This document shows, in pieces, positions 8,135 to 17,197 of a DNA stretch of 34,182 bases. Position 1 is the stretch's first letter. The number at the start of each line of letters is the position of its first letter. The stretch is taken from NCBI GenBank assembly GCA_905479815.1, contig CAJQOA010000220.1:1-34182 (forward strand), given 5' to 3'. The position numbers and the translations under genes are program-made. The stretch is from an uncultured Psychroserpens sp. (GTDB taxonomy: Bacteria > Bacteroidota > Bacteroidia > Flavobacteriales > Flavobacteriaceae). Under the pieces are notes generated by a model. It was given only the letters and a program-made list of their open reading frames with translations. It was not told the DNA's origin and searched no databases.

Positions 8135-8985
8135 GACTTCTTTAATTTTCCTAGCATTCCATTCCAACGTAATTTTCTAATAAATTGACCTTGTTCTTGG
8201 GTTACTAATTGATCTAAATTATGTTTTTTTCCTCTAAAATATCCAGCCATATAGTTTTTAAAAAGCGTAAAACTTTTCTTTTTGTAAGCTAGTTTTAGGG
8301 CAGAAATTAAAGTGATCGTAAACCCATAACGCATTTTGTACATCGCCTCGCCTTGTAAATACTTAGATGCTTTATTATAACTAATCCCAGTAGGTTTTAA
8401 ATGTTTGACATGAAGTGATTCATCTGTTATTAATTCCCAATTATAATATTGAGCGAGTAATTCGTCTACAGTATCCCAACCCATTGATGGTTTGAGTTTG
8501 CCAATATCTAAAAAACATTGTTTTCTGTAGGCTTTTAGCGCGCCTCTTATATGATCTTTACGTGTAAGGTTCTCTAGTATCCAATCGTTGTTTTTTTCTA
8601 TATAACAAAAGCCTGCGACCATACCTAAGCGCTCATTTTGTTTAAAGTGAACTGCTAATTGCTCTAAGTAGTGCTTCGGAAATATTAAATCAGCATCAAA
8701 CTTGCATAGCACATCATAATCTTGGTCAAGGGTTTCAAAACCTTTATAAAACGCATTGATAATCTTAGAACCAGGAAGGTGTTTGTTTGAGGAGACTGTA
8801 TTTACAATCGAAATATTTGAATGTTGACTAACATAGTTGTCTACGATGAGTTGGGTGTCATCAGTAGAATTATCATTCACAACCACAATCTGTTTTGCTG
8901 GCAATGATTGATTGACCAAAGACTCTAAAGTTAGAGCGATACAATCGGCTTCGTTATGCGCAGGAATAATGATGTAGAAGTTCAT
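8131..8985 (-). CDS. Family 2 glycosyltransferase
   Basis: 284 residues with a GT-A fold start: FYIIIPAHNEADCIALTLESL, VVVNDNSTDDT, then the DxD-like KFDADLIFP at about 95. It should transfer a sugar from a nucleotide donor on the cytoplasmic face; no transmembrane helix is evident. The acceptor is unknown. It is the last gene of a leftward group with a methyltransferase and a KASIII-like synthase, separated from the methyltransferase by about 60 bp of AT-rich sequence. The group may modify a lipid or surface glycan. Confidence 0.9.
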   Translation of the reverse strand: MNFYIIIPAHNEADCIALTLESLVNQSLPAKQIVVVNDNSTDDTQLIVDNYVSQHSNISIVNTVSSNKHLPGSKIINAFYKGFETLDQDYDVLCKFDADLIFPKHYLEQLAVHFKQNERLGMVAGFCYIEKNNDWILENLTRKDHIRGALKAYRKQCFLDIGKLKPSMGWDTVDELLAQYYNWELITDESLHVKHLKPTGISYNKASKYLQGEAMYKMRYGFTITLISALKLAYKKKSFTLFKNYMAGYFRGKKHNLDQLVTQEQGQFIRKLRWNGMLGKLKKS

Positions 8986-9049
8986 TTAAAATACTAAAAT
9001 GATAAATATGTGATTTCAAATCTAAAGAAAAGGATTTGGAATTTAGGAT

Positions 9050-9586
9050 TTAAGATTTGAAATTTGAAACCCGTTCAGCATAAACAATATAATATCTTGG
9101 TGTGAACCATCTTAGAATTGGTCTAATTCCTACTTTTTTTGTTGGGTTAGTCCATTTTTCGGTAGCAATTATTTTCCAGCCTGCTTTTTCTAAAAGCCAA
9201 TCAAACTGCCAATCTTCAAATTCGTGATAATGTCTGTCACGCATATCTGTTTTACTTCTATATGCTGAAGAAAACCATAATCGCATTGGGATACTAGCAA
9301 CTAACTTATCTGCTTTGATAGATTGTAATACTGTGAAAGGAGAGAGGAGATGTTCAAAAATCTCAAATGCTGTAACGACGTCAGCTTCAGATTTTTCAAT
9401 TTCCGAAGTATTCAAATCTAAATCAATACCTGACGTATTTTGAACCGTATAACCTTGAGATTTTAAAATGTCAGATAGTGGGTTCTCAACACCTAAATCT
9501 AATATAGATTGAGATGCAGCTACATGCTTTTTTAAGAACTCAACGGTATGTTTAAATCGCTTATTAGGAAATGTGTTTTCGTACAT
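9050..9586 (-). CDS. Class I SAM-dependent methyltransferase
   Basis: 178 residues. Motif I is ILDLGVENPLSDIL (about 35-48). The acidic/aromatic motif IV region is ADVVTAFEIFEHLLSP (about 68-83), as in small-molecule methyltransferases of the Methyltransf_11/23 type. It is shorter than many relatives and has a Trp-rich C-terminal half (DWQFDWLLEKAGWKI). It lies 32 bp downstream of the KASIII-like gene in the same direction, which suggests joint expression. The substrate cannot be read from the sequence. Confidence 0.88.
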   Translation of the reverse strand: MYENTFPNKRFKHTVEFLKKHVAASQSILDLGVENPLSDILKSQGYTVQNTSGIDLDLNTSEIEKSEADVVTAFEIFEHLLSPFTVLQSIKADKLVASIPMRLWFSSAYRSKTDMRDRHYHEFEDWQFDWLLEKAGWKIIATEKWTNPTKKVGIRPILRWFTPRYYIVYAERVSNFKS

Positions 9587-9618
9587 GTTACTTTTCCGTA
9601 GAACTAAAAAATTTAGAA

Positions 9619-10677
9619 TTATTGTTTGTAAACAATAGCATTAATATTCATTCCAGCACCAACACTTGCAAATATAACGACGTCACCTGTATTGATTTCT
9701 TGATGCTCAAGTTCACCTTTTAAAATCATATCATATAACGTAGGAACCGTTGCTACACTAGAATTACCAAGTGTATTTATGGTCATAGGCATAATACCTT
9801 CTGGCATGTCCATATCATGAAGTTTGTAAAAACGTTTTACAATGGCTTCATCCATTTTTTCATTAGCTTGATGTATCAATATTTTCTTGACATCTTTAAT
9901 AGTATACTCACTTTTGTCTAAACACGATTTTAGAGCCAAAGGCACATTTGTTAACGCGAATTCATAAATTTTACGACCATACATTTTAATGTAACGGCGT
10001 TGATCTGTGATTTCTGGGTGATTGGTTTCTCCAAAGAAGATGAAATGAGCTTCATCTAAAGCATAAGTTGCAGATTCGTGAGATATAATGCCGCCTTCTT
10101 CTGTAGATTCTTCAACGACAACTGCTCCTGCACCATCACTATAAATCATAGAGTCGCGATCATGTTTATCAACAACGCGAGACAAGGTTTCTGTACCAAT
10201 AACTAAACAACGTTTTGCGATACCAGAGGCGATAAAAGCTTTTGCTTGAATCACACCTTCAATCCATCCAGGACATCCAAATAATAGATCGTAACCTACA
10301 CATTTCGGATTTGCAATTTTTAATAAGTGCTTCACTCTAGATGCAATACTTGGTACTGTATCACTTTGTTCTGAATCATGTTTAACATCACCATAATTAT
10401 GAGCAACGATGATATAGTCTAATGTTTCTTTATCGATTTTAGCATTTGCAATCGCTTTTTCCGCAGCATAAAATGCAATGTCAGAATTTAATAATTCAGG
10501 CTTTATATAACGTCGTTCTTCAATGCCAGTAATGGCTTTGAATTTCTCAACAATGACTTCATTAGGACTGTTTATAGTAGAACCATCTGCATTTAAGAAT
10601 TCATGATTAAAGAAATCTTCATTCTTTTCAATACCACTAGGGATAAAACTTCCAGTTCCAGTTATTTTTATACTCAT
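9619..10677 (-). CDS. 3-oxoacyl-ACP synthase III-like (KASIII/FabH family)
   Basis: 352 residues, with a thiolase-like fold. The catalytic triad is C135 in LLFGCPGW, H269 in ILIHQANEKM and N305 in TLGNSSVATVP, with spacing like FabH. It condenses an acyl-CoA or acyl-ACP with malonyl-ACP, or performs a related acyl transfer. At 352 residues it is somewhat longer than classic FabH (about 320-335), and its substrate pocket may differ. It lies downstream of gcvP and upstream of the methyltransferase and glycosyltransferase genes. It could be a paralogue for a special lipid or pigment rather than the housekeeping FabH. Confidence 0.92.
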   Translation of the reverse strand: MSIKITGTGSFIPSGIEKNEDFFNHEFLNADGSTINSPNEVIVEKFKAITGIEERRYIKPELLNSDIAFYAAEKAIANAKIDKETLDYIIVAHNYGDVKHDSEQSDTVPSIASRVKHLLKIANPKCVGYDLLFGCPGWIEGVIQAKAFIASGIAKRCLVIGTETLSRVVDKHDRDSMIYSDGAGAVVVEESTEEGGIISHESATYALDEAHFIFFGETNHPEITDQRRYIKMYGRKIYEFALTNVPLALKSCLDKSEYTIKDVKKILIHQANEKMDEAIVKRFYKLHDMDMPEGIMPMTINTLGNSSVATVPTLYDMILKGELEHQEINTGDVVIFASVGAGMNINAIVYKQ

Positions 10678-10782
10678 AAATTAGGGTTTCCTGCTAGATG
10701 TAATCTAACATGGCAATATACTAACATTTTATTAAATGTTAATTTTCAATTTTTAAATTATACGATGTCCAAACTTAAAAAT

Positions 10783-13635
10783 TTAAGCCTCTTCCATATA
10801 AGCTTCTATTGGAGCACAAGTACAGATAAGGTTTCTGTCTCCATAAGCATCGTCAACACGACGAACACTAGGCCAGAATTTATTATCCCTAACATACTCT
10901 AATGGGAATGCAGCTTGCTGACGCGTATATGGTAATACCCAATCATCTGCAGTAATCATAGCCAATGTATGTGGTGCATTTTTGAGTGTATTATTATCAT
11001 CTTCTTTTGAAATGTCATCAATTTCATGCTTGATAGCAATCATAGCGTCACAAAAACGATCCATTTCTTGTTTACCTTCACTTTCAGTAGGTTCTATCAT
11101 CATAGTTCCTGCTACAGGAAAAGATACTGTAGGTGCATGAAAACCGTAATCCATCAAACGTTTTGCGATATCAACAACTTCAATACCATGTTCTTTAAAT
11201 GGTCTGCAATCAATAATCATTTCGTGAGCTGCGCGTCCACGTTCTCCAGAATACAACGTTTCAAAAGATCCTTCAAGGCGTTTTTTAATATAGTTAGCAT
11301 TAAGAATTGCAACTTCTGTAGATTTCTTTAAACCCGAAGCGCCTAACATTTTAATGTATCCATATGAAATTAAGCATGCTAAAGACGATCCAAAAGGTGC
11401 GCCAGAAATAGCTGTAATTGCTTGGTCTCCTCCTGTTTTTATTAAAGGATTTCCAGGTAAAAAAGGAACGAGTTGCTTTGCAACGCAAATTGGTCCAACA
11501 CCTGGTCCACCACCACCATGAGGTATAGCGAATGTTTTATGTAAATTAAGGTGGCAAACATCTGCTCCAATGTTTCCAGGATTTGTTAATCCTACTTGGG
11601 CATTCATATTGGCACCATCCATATAAACTTGCCCACCGTTATCGTGAATAATTTGTGTGATCTCTTTAATTGCAGATTCGTAAACACCATGTGTTGATGG
11701 ATACGTTACCATTAAAGCAGATAAATTGTCTTTATGTAATTCTGCTTTTTCACGTAAATCGTCAACGTCGATATTACCTTCGTCTGTAGATTTTGTAACG
11801 ATGACTTTCATTCCAGCCATAACTGCACTTGCTGGATTTGTACCATGAGCAGATGATGGAATTATACAAATATTTCTATGGTGATCACCACGAGATTCAT
11901 GGTAAGCTCTAATAACCATTAGTCCAGCAAATTCTCCTTGAGCACCAGAATTTGGTTGTAAAGATGTACCTGCAAAACCAGTAATTTCTGTTAATTGATC
12001 TTCTAATGCTTTAAGGACTTTATGAAAACCTTTTGCTTGTTTAACGGGTACGAATGGATGTATTTTACCCCATTTAAACCAGCTTAATGGCAGCATTTCG
12101 GCAGCTGCGTTTAATTTCATAGTACAAGAGCCTAATGAAATCATTGAGTGGTTTAATGCTAAATCTTTACGCTCTAAGTTTTTAATATAACGCATCAATT
12201 CAGTTTCTGAATGATGAGAATTAAAAACAGGTTCTTGTAAAAATGTGGTATTACGTTTTAAGTGTCCTTCTATACTATTTCCTTCAGAAATTTTAGAAAT
12301 TACAATAGGGTCTTTCTTGATGCTTTTAGCAAAAATCGAGACTATTTTATTTAAATCTGCAACTGTAGCAGTTTCATTCAAAGAGACAGTGACACTATCT
12401 TTGCTAGGATAGTAGAAATTCATTTTATTTTTTAAAGCAATTTTTCTAACCGCTTTCGCGTCTGCTTTAAAATGAAGCGTATCAAAAAATGATGTATTTG
12501 TTTGCTCAAAACCTAAATCTTTAAGCGTGTTAGCTAGAGTTGTTGCTTTATTATGAATTTTATTGGCAATAAATTCTAAACCTTTTGGTCCATGATATAC
12601 GGCGTACATTCCTGCCATAACAGCTAATAGTACTTGAGCAGTACAAATATTTGATGTCGCTCTATCGCGTTTAATGTGTTGCTCACGAGTTTGCAAAGCC
12701 ATACGTAAGGCTCTATTACCATTAGTGTCTTTAGTGACACCAATGATACGTCCTGGTAAATCACGTTTATAGGCTGTTTTTGTTGCAAAATATGCTGCAT
12801 GAGGACCACCATATCCCATTGGGATTCCAAAACGTTGCGTAGTACCAAGAACAACATCTGCACCAAATTTACCTGGAGCTTCTAATTTGATAAGGCTCAT
12901 GATATCTGCAGCGACAGCAACTTTAATTCTTGAAGCATTTGCGTTTTCAATGAACGTTTTAATATCTGTTACCTGACCATGTTTTCCAGGGTATTGTAAT
13001 ATGGCTCCAAAAAATTCTGTAGAAAAATTAAATTCGTCCTCTTTTCCGATAACTAATTCAATTCCAATTGGAGTAGCTCTTGTATTTAAAAGCGATAATG
13101 TTTGAGGTAATATGTTTTCTGAAACGAAAAATTTATTAATTCCTGCTTTCTTTTGGTCTCTTTCACGAACTGAAAATAACAAACTCATAGCCTCAGCAGC
13201 AGCAGTACTTTCATCAAGTAACGATGCATTAGCAATTTCCATTCCTGTTAGGTCAGTAACCATAGTTTGAAAGTTTAGAAGTGCTTCTAAACGTCCTTGA
13301 GCAATCTCAGCTTGATAAGGCGTATATGCCGTGTACCAACCTGGGTTTTCTAAAATGTTACGCTGTATAACTGCTGGCAAAATAGTTGGATGATAGCCTA
13401 AACCAATATAAGTTTTGAATACTTTGTTTTTTTTAGACAAGTCATATATATGCAACAAATATTCTTGCTCACTCATTGGAGCATCAAGATCTAGATCTGA
13501 TTTTAAACGAATTCCACTTGGTATAGTTTCATGGATTAATTGCTCCATAGAGTCTACACCAATTGTTTGTAACATTTGTTTTTGATCCGCTTCTCTAGGA
13601 CCAATATGACGTAGTGAAAAATCTGCTGTATTCAT
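10783..13635 (-). CDS. gcvP: Glycine dehydrogenase (decarboxylating), P protein of glycine cleavage
   Basis: 950 residues from ATG 13635. Decarboxylates glycine on PLP and passes the aminomethyl group to the lipoyl H protein. The N-terminal half (FSLRHIGPREADQKQML) and C-terminal half are fused in one chain, as in the homodimeric form. PLP lysine K700 lies in HLNLHKTFAIPHGGGGPG, and the glycine-rich loop follows it. An in-frame TTG at 13665 would add 10 residues, but the family begins at MNTADFSLRHIGP, so the ATG is chosen. The product ends EAYMEEA as in relatives. The divergent UbiA-like gene starts 121 bp away. The other gcv genes are not in this window. Confidence 0.97.
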   Translation of the reverse strand: MNTADFSLRHIGPREADQKQMLQTIGVDSMEQLIHETIPSGIRLKSDLDLDAPMSEQEYLLHIYDLSKKNKVFKTYIGLGYHPTILPAVIQRNILENPGWYTAYTPYQAEIAQGRLEALLNFQTMVTDLTGMEIANASLLDESTAAAEAMSLLFSVRERDQKKAGINKFFVSENILPQTLSLLNTRATPIGIELVIGKEDEFNFSTEFFGAILQYPGKHGQVTDIKTFIENANASRIKVAVAADIMSLIKLEAPGKFGADVVLGTTQRFGIPMGYGGPHAAYFATKTAYKRDLPGRIIGVTKDTNGNRALRMALQTREQHIKRDRATSNICTAQVLLAVMAGMYAVYHGPKGLEFIANKIHNKATTLANTLKDLGFEQTNTSFFDTLHFKADAKAVRKIALKNKMNFYYPSKDSVTVSLNETATVADLNKIVSIFAKSIKKDPIVISKISEGNSIEGHLKRNTTFLQEPVFNSHHSETELMRYIKNLERKDLALNHSMISLGSCTMKLNAAAEMLPLSWFKWGKIHPFVPVKQAKGFHKVLKALEDQLTEITGFAGTSLQPNSGAQGEFAGLMVIRAYHESRGDHHRNICIIPSSAHGTNPASAVMAGMKVIVTKSTDEGNIDVDDLREKAELHKDNLSALMVTYPSTHGVYESAIKEITQIIHDNGGQVYMDGANMNAQVGLTNPGNIGADVCHLNLHKTFAIPHGGGGPGVGPICVAKQLVPFLPGNPLIKTGGDQAITAISGAPFGSSLACLISYGYIKMLGASGLKKSTEVAILNANYIKKRLEGSFETLYSGERGRAAHEMIIDCRPFKEHGIEVVDIAKRLMDYGFHAPTVSFPVAGTMMIEPTESEGKQEMDRFCDAMIAIKHEIDDISKEDDNNTLKNAPHTLAMITADDWVLPYTRQQAAFPLEYVRDNKFWPSVRRVDDAYGDRNLICTCAPIEAYMEEA

Positions 13636-13744
13636 CAAGTTGTGAGTGTTGTTTTGTTTTTGCAAAATTAAGGAAATATTGAGCTTTAATTGTTAATGAA
13701 AATGAAACTTTTCAACCAAAATAATAGGTTATTAACAGTTTGAT

Positions 13745-13752
13745 TATTTTTG
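13745..13752 (+). promoter_or_regulatory. Putative TAnnTTTG promoter element of the UbiA-like gene
   Basis: TATTTTTG lies only 5 bases before the ATG at 13757. A start point a few bases downstream would give a leaderless or nearly leaderless mRNA. No clear TTG at the -33 spacing was found. Confidence 0.4.
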
Positions 13753-13756
13753 TACA

Positions 13757-14590
13757 ATGCGTGTACTAAAAAATAGTCTTGATTTTTATATCAATAGTAG
13801 CATCCATGTGGCTTTAGCAGTATATGCTTTGTCATGGATAACGCTGCTGCAATTCGATATTCCGTACGATGAGAATGTATTATATTTTATTTTTTTTGCA
13901 TCAATAACAGGGTACAACTTTGTGAAGTACTTTGGGTTAGCAAAATTTCATCATCGTAGTTTAGCGAAGCGGTTAAAAACGATTCAAGTATTCTCTGGGA
14001 TTTGTTTTGTGATAATGTGTTATTTCGCTCTTAAGTTAGAGCTTAAAACACTGCTGTATATTGGCGTTTTTGGAATAGCAACTTTTTTATACGCGATTCC
14101 AATAATTCCAAAAAAAATATTTTTAGACAAGCAAAAAAACTTGCGAAGTATTGGAGGCCTCAAAGTATATATAATTGCAATAGTATGGGCAGGTGTTACG
14201 GTTTTTTTACCGTTGCTTAATAATCAATTTGAAATTTCAGATGATGTTATAATTACTGCTTTTCAATGTTTTGTTTTTGTGTTGGTATTGATGTTGCCTT
14301 TTGAAATTAGAGACTTGAATTATGATAATTTGAAGTTGGCAACTATACCGCAAAAAATAGGAGTGAAGCAAACTAAATTAGTAGGCTCATTATTATTACT
14401 TATATTTTTTGTTCTGAATTTTTTTAAAGATGATATTGATACTACAGTTATAGTAAGCTCTTTAATTATTTCATCAATGACACTATTGTTTTTAGTCTTT
14501 GCTAGACAAAATCAAAATAAATATTATAGTGCATTTTGGGTAGAAAGTTTACCCTTAATTTGGTTGGGAATATTATTGTTGGTTCGCTAA
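13757..14590 (+). CDS. UbiA-like polytopic membrane protein
   Basis: 277 residues with about eight hydrophobic helices (starting near residues 15, 40, 75, 97, 135, 170, 210 and 235). The layout and the ending of loop two with FEIRDLNYD (about 180-188) resemble the second Asp-rich motif of UbiA prenyltransferases. The first Asp-rich motif (NDxxDxxxD) is not evident: its expected place reads YNFVKYFGLAKFHH. Either a divergent family member or one without standard prenyl-diphosphate chemistry. It is divergent from gcvP and overlaps the convergent anti-sigma-like gene by 18 bp. I am fairly sure of the membrane fold but not of the enzyme activity. Confidence 0.75.
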   Translation: MRVLKNSLDFYINSSIHVALAVYALSWITLLQFDIPYDENVLYFIFFASITGYNFVKYFGLAKFHHRSLAKRLKTIQVFSGICFVIMCYFALKLELKTLLYIGVFGIATFLYAIPIIPKKIFLDKQKNLRSIGGLKVYIIAIVWAGVTVFLPLLNNQFEISDDVIITAFQCFVFVLVLMLPFEIRDLNYDNLKLATIPQKIGVKQTKLVGSLLLLIFFVLNFFKDDIDTTVIVSSLIISSMTLLFLVFARQNQNKYYSAFWVESLPLIWLGILLLVR

Positions 14591-14824
14591 TTCTTTTTGA
14601 AATGCTGCATTTAAAAGCTCTTTATCAGAAGCAGGCATAGTTTCAACCTTAGGATCTTTTGTCAACTTAGTCAACTTTACATTTCTCTTAGTATATTTTT
14701 GACACGCACGACAGTATATTAAATGTATAGTAAGCCTAACCTTTTCCCAAAGTCCAGCTTCTTTATACTGATTTTTGTCACAGATGTGATTTGCTTCGTG
14801 ACATTCTAATTTCATTTTACTCAT
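14573..14824 (-). CDS. Small zinc-binding anti-sigma-like protein (HX3CX2C)
   Basis: 83 residues, soluble, no transmembrane helix. H34, C38 and C41 in HLIYCRAC form the HX3CX2C signature of zinc-binding anti-sigma (ZAS) factors, with an N-terminal CHEANHICDK (C8, H9, H13, C15) that may complete the site. The gene starts 7 bp after the stop of an ECF sigma gene in the same direction, the usual order for a sigma/anti-sigma pair. In ZAS proteins redox or metal changes at the cysteines can release the sigma factor, so a redox or metal signal is possible. Its 3' end overlaps the convergent UbiA-like gene. Confidence 0.82.
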   Translation of the reverse strand: MSKMKLECHEANHICDKNQYKEAGLWEKVRLTIHLIYCRACQKYTKRNVKLTKLTKDPKVETMPASDKELLNAAFQKELANQQ

Positions 14825-14831
14825 AACTTTT

Positions 14832-15383
14832 TTAAAACCAATTTTTTTCCATGCAAGCAGCCATAGCGGTTCTAGCTCTATGGATGATTACCCAAAGGTT
14901 AGACGCAGTAATTTCCAATTCATTACAAATAGCTTCAGTTTCATAATTTAAAAGTGTTTTCATTTTAAAAACTTTGGCTTGCTTTTCAGGTAATTTACCT
15001 AAGCAATCATGAATAGCCATACCTAACTCTGTATTCTCAATAGTATCTTCTGCAGTTTTGTCAAAAGGATCTGCAACACGTTCTTCTAACCAATCACCTT
15101 CACTTTCATCACCACTATATGATATTCTAACTTCGGCTTTTCCTTTATTAGAATTGATTTTGCGGTAATGATCTATGATTTTTCTTTTTAAAATCGAAAT
15201 GAGCCAAGTACGTTCACTCGCTTCTCCTTTAAAGTTTTTCATAGACTTCAAACCAGCAACAAACGTGTCTTGAACTAAATCTTTAGCTCTCTCTCGGTCA
15301 TTGACACGAGTAATCGTGTAATTAAAAAGATAATCTGAATATAGATTAATCCATTGGTTAGGATCGATGGTGTGTTTTGGCAT
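14832..15383 (-). CDS. ECF-type RNA polymerase sigma factor
   Basis: 183 residues. Region 2 (about 12-80) shows NDRERAKDLVQDTFVAGLKS and SERTWLISILKRKIIDHYR; region 4 (about 125-175) shows LPEKQAKVFKMKTLLNYETEAICNELEIT and an HTH ending WVIIHRARTAM. A charged linker with an acidic patch joins them. It starts 90 bp after the TIGR01777 gene ends and is followed immediately by the zinc-binding anti-sigma-like gene. This ECF is distinct from the one at 5975: the two share only family-level similarity. Confidence 0.93.
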   Translation of the reverse strand: MPKHTIDPNQWINLYSDYLFNYTITRVNDRERAKDLVQDTFVAGLKSMKNFKGEASERTWLISILKRKIIDHYRKINSNKGKAEVRISYSGDESEGDWLEERVADPFDKTAEDTIENTELGMAIHDCLGKLPEKQAKVFKMKTLLNYETEAICNELEITASNLWVIIHRARTAMAACMEKNWF

Positions 15384-15473
15384 TTCTTTTTCTGAAAAAT
15401 TTCATTCCAAAAATAATGTAAAAAATTGATTTTATCTAAAGAATTATTTGCGGACGATTTTTTTGTATTTGTT

Positions 15474-16373
15474 TCAATTAACAAGATCATCTAATGCGAT
15501 TTCTATATCTGAATGTATGAATTTGAACCCGTTGTTTAATAATCGTTCTGGTATTACATTTCTACTTTTTAAAACCAACTCTGGTTCAGTGCCAATGAGT
15601 TTAGCACCAAGTTTAATGAGCCATACAGGATGCGAAATTCCAAAAGGCATTTTCATGACTTTTCTAAAAGATGACATTAGAGTCTTATTATTTGTAGGAT
15701 TAGGAACCGCTAAATTGAAATTACCATCTAAGTCTTCATTCTCAATTAAAAATTCAATAGCTCTTGCAAAATCGAGTTCATGAATCCAACTCACTTTTTG
15801 ATTACCTGAACCTTGTTTACCGCCTAAACCAAACTTGACTAGATTTTTTAAAGGCTCAGTTGCTCCACCATGTTTTCCCATAACGATAGAAGTACGTAAT
15901 GCCATTTTTCTAGTTTTTGGATTGGTGATAGAATGGAATGCTTTCTCCCAAGATTTTGCAATATTCATTGAGAAATCATCACCAATCTCTCCTGTTTTCT
16001 CTGTCATTTGTTTATCTGTAGAATGCCTGTAAATAGTAGCAGTAGACGAGTTAAACCAAACTTTTGGTGGATGCTCACAAAGATTAATAGCTAATCCCAA
16101 AGCATGAGTAGAATCAATACGAGAATCGAGAATTAGTTTTTTGTTTGCATCCGTATAACGACAATCTACAGATTTCCCTGTAAGATTGATGAGTACATCA
16201 GTTTGTTCTAAAATTTTTGTCCAGTCTTCAAGATCTTTAGCATTCCAGGGTATGTCATTTTTACGTTTTACAGTTCTGGTTAAGATATAAACGGTGTCTC
16301 CTTTTTTTGTAAAGTAGTCTTCAAGAACTTGCCCTAGAAACCCACTGCCACCTGCTATTGTTATTACGCTCAT
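15474..16373 (-). CDS. TIGR01777-family NAD(P)-binding epimerase-like protein (YfcH type)
   Basis: 299 residues. The Rossmann dinucleotide motif GGSGFLG is at about 8-14, after VITIA. Downstream are LINLTGKSVDCRY, the family-typical SSTATIYRHS, ALRTSIVMGKHGG and the sorting of a C-terminal DUF1731-like end (NNGFKFIHSDIEIALDDLV). Members of the family belong to the extended SDR superfamily and have no settled substrate. The start codon overlaps the previous stop by one base (TAATG), so it is translationally linked to the DCC protein gene and is the last gene of the GbsR-led run. Confidence 0.92.
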   Translation of the reverse strand: MSVITIAGGSGFLGQVLEDYFTKKGDTVYILTRTVKRKNDIPWNAKDLEDWTKILEQTDVLINLTGKSVDCRYTDANKKLILDSRIDSTHALGLAINLCEHPPKVWFNSSTATIYRHSTDKQMTEKTGEIGDDFSMNIAKSWEKAFHSITNPKTRKMALRTSIVMGKHGGATEPLKNLVKFGLGGKQGSGNQKVSWIHELDFARAIEFLIENEDLDGNFNLAVPNPTNNKTLMSSFRKVMKMPFGISHPVWLIKLGAKLIGTEPELVLKSRNVIPERLLNNGFKFIHSDIEIALDDLVN

Positions 16374-17197
16374 TAGTTTGAAATTAGAATGGTTAATAAA
16401 ATAAGTACTCTATAAAGAACCCAAGTATAAGATAAATAACTGGGTAACTTGAGTAGTTTGACACGTCTAAAATGTTCCATGAACATCATAAGGACTGTGA
16501 TACCAAATCCTATTAAAAAGATAGTTTCTGAAATTTGAAACATCCAATTTATGATAAGTAAAGGTAATAACATCAAACTGCCCATAAGTGATATGGTCAT
16601 CAAATTTCCGAAGTAATTAAGAATCGTTTTCTTATCTAATGTATAGATGAGAAGGCCTTGAAATATCAATTGACCAATGGTCATAAAACCTTCTCTCACT
16701 AAAGATCCTTGCGGCAATGTAGCGATGTTTTTAGAAAAATAAAACAGTGTGAACACGGTCACAATTATAGAAAACAAAATATATAGTAAACGATACTTAA
16801 TATTAAAGCTAGGTAAACACTGTAATCTGTTTGATGTGTTTTCCTTGCTAGGAATAATCACTTTGCGATTATATGAAATAAATGAGTAGAGTTTTTTTAA
16901 AAGAAACTGTATTGGTTTTAGACGTCCTATTTTTTCAATAATTGGAAACCTAACACCAATCACTTTTAATAAGCTATCAATGCCATAAATGACTTTTCTA
17001 TTGATGTTATCTACAAGTGCAATTTCATTTGATGCACGCTTGAGATCTATGAAACTTTGATCTTCATTTGAAATACTGCTGTACGCTTGCCTACCGTTTT
17101 TGTCTAGCATACCAGTTTTTATAAAACCAGAGGTATAGACTTGACATAACGGACAATCTTCATCGTAAAGTAAAGTGTGGTGTTCTAAAGTTTTCAT
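16373..17197 (-). CDS. DCC-type thiol protein fused to a membrane domain
   Basis: 274 residues. The N-terminal part (about 1-110) has the DUF393/DCC signature: LLYDEDCPLC with C15 and C18, a thioredoxin-like CxxC site at the start of the chain, followed by YGIDSLLKVIG. The C-terminal half carries five or so hydrophobic helices (about 132-270). Plain DCC proteins are around 130 residues, so the membrane half is an extension. It overlaps the upstream small membrane gene by 4 bases and the downstream SDR gene by 1. A membrane-linked redox role is plausible; partners are not known. Confidence 0.8.
   Translation of the reverse strand: MKTLEHHTLLYDEDCPLCQVYTSGFIKTGMLDKNGRQAYSSISNEDQSFIDLKRASNEIALVDNINRKVIYGIDSLLKVIGVRFPIIEKIGRLKPIQFLLKKLYSFISYNRKVIIPSKENTSNRLQCLPSFNIKYRLLYILFSIIVTVFTLFYFSKNIATLPQGSLVREGFMTIGQLIFQGLLIYTLDKKTILNYFGNLMTISLMGSLMLLPLLIINWMFQISETIFLIGFGITVLMMFMEHFRRVKLLKLPSYLSYTWVLYRVLILLTILISN

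Noticed and set aside
10722-10741. AT-only hairpin between gcvP and the KASIII gene as a terminator
   Set aside because: The 8-bp stem has one G-C pair and no T-run follows on the minus strand.
10603-10902. Plus-strand open frame across the KASIII/gcvP junction
   Set aside because: It overlaps two strongly supported genes on the other strand and has no recognisable domain.
13636-13665. TTG start giving a gcvP product ten residues longer
   Set aside because: The family starts at MNTADFSLRHIGP, and the extra residues are not conserved in known P proteins as I recall them.
15448-15783. Plus-strand open frame antisense to the TIGR01777 gene
   Set aside because: It lies opposite a conserved coding region, with composition typical of a shadow frame.
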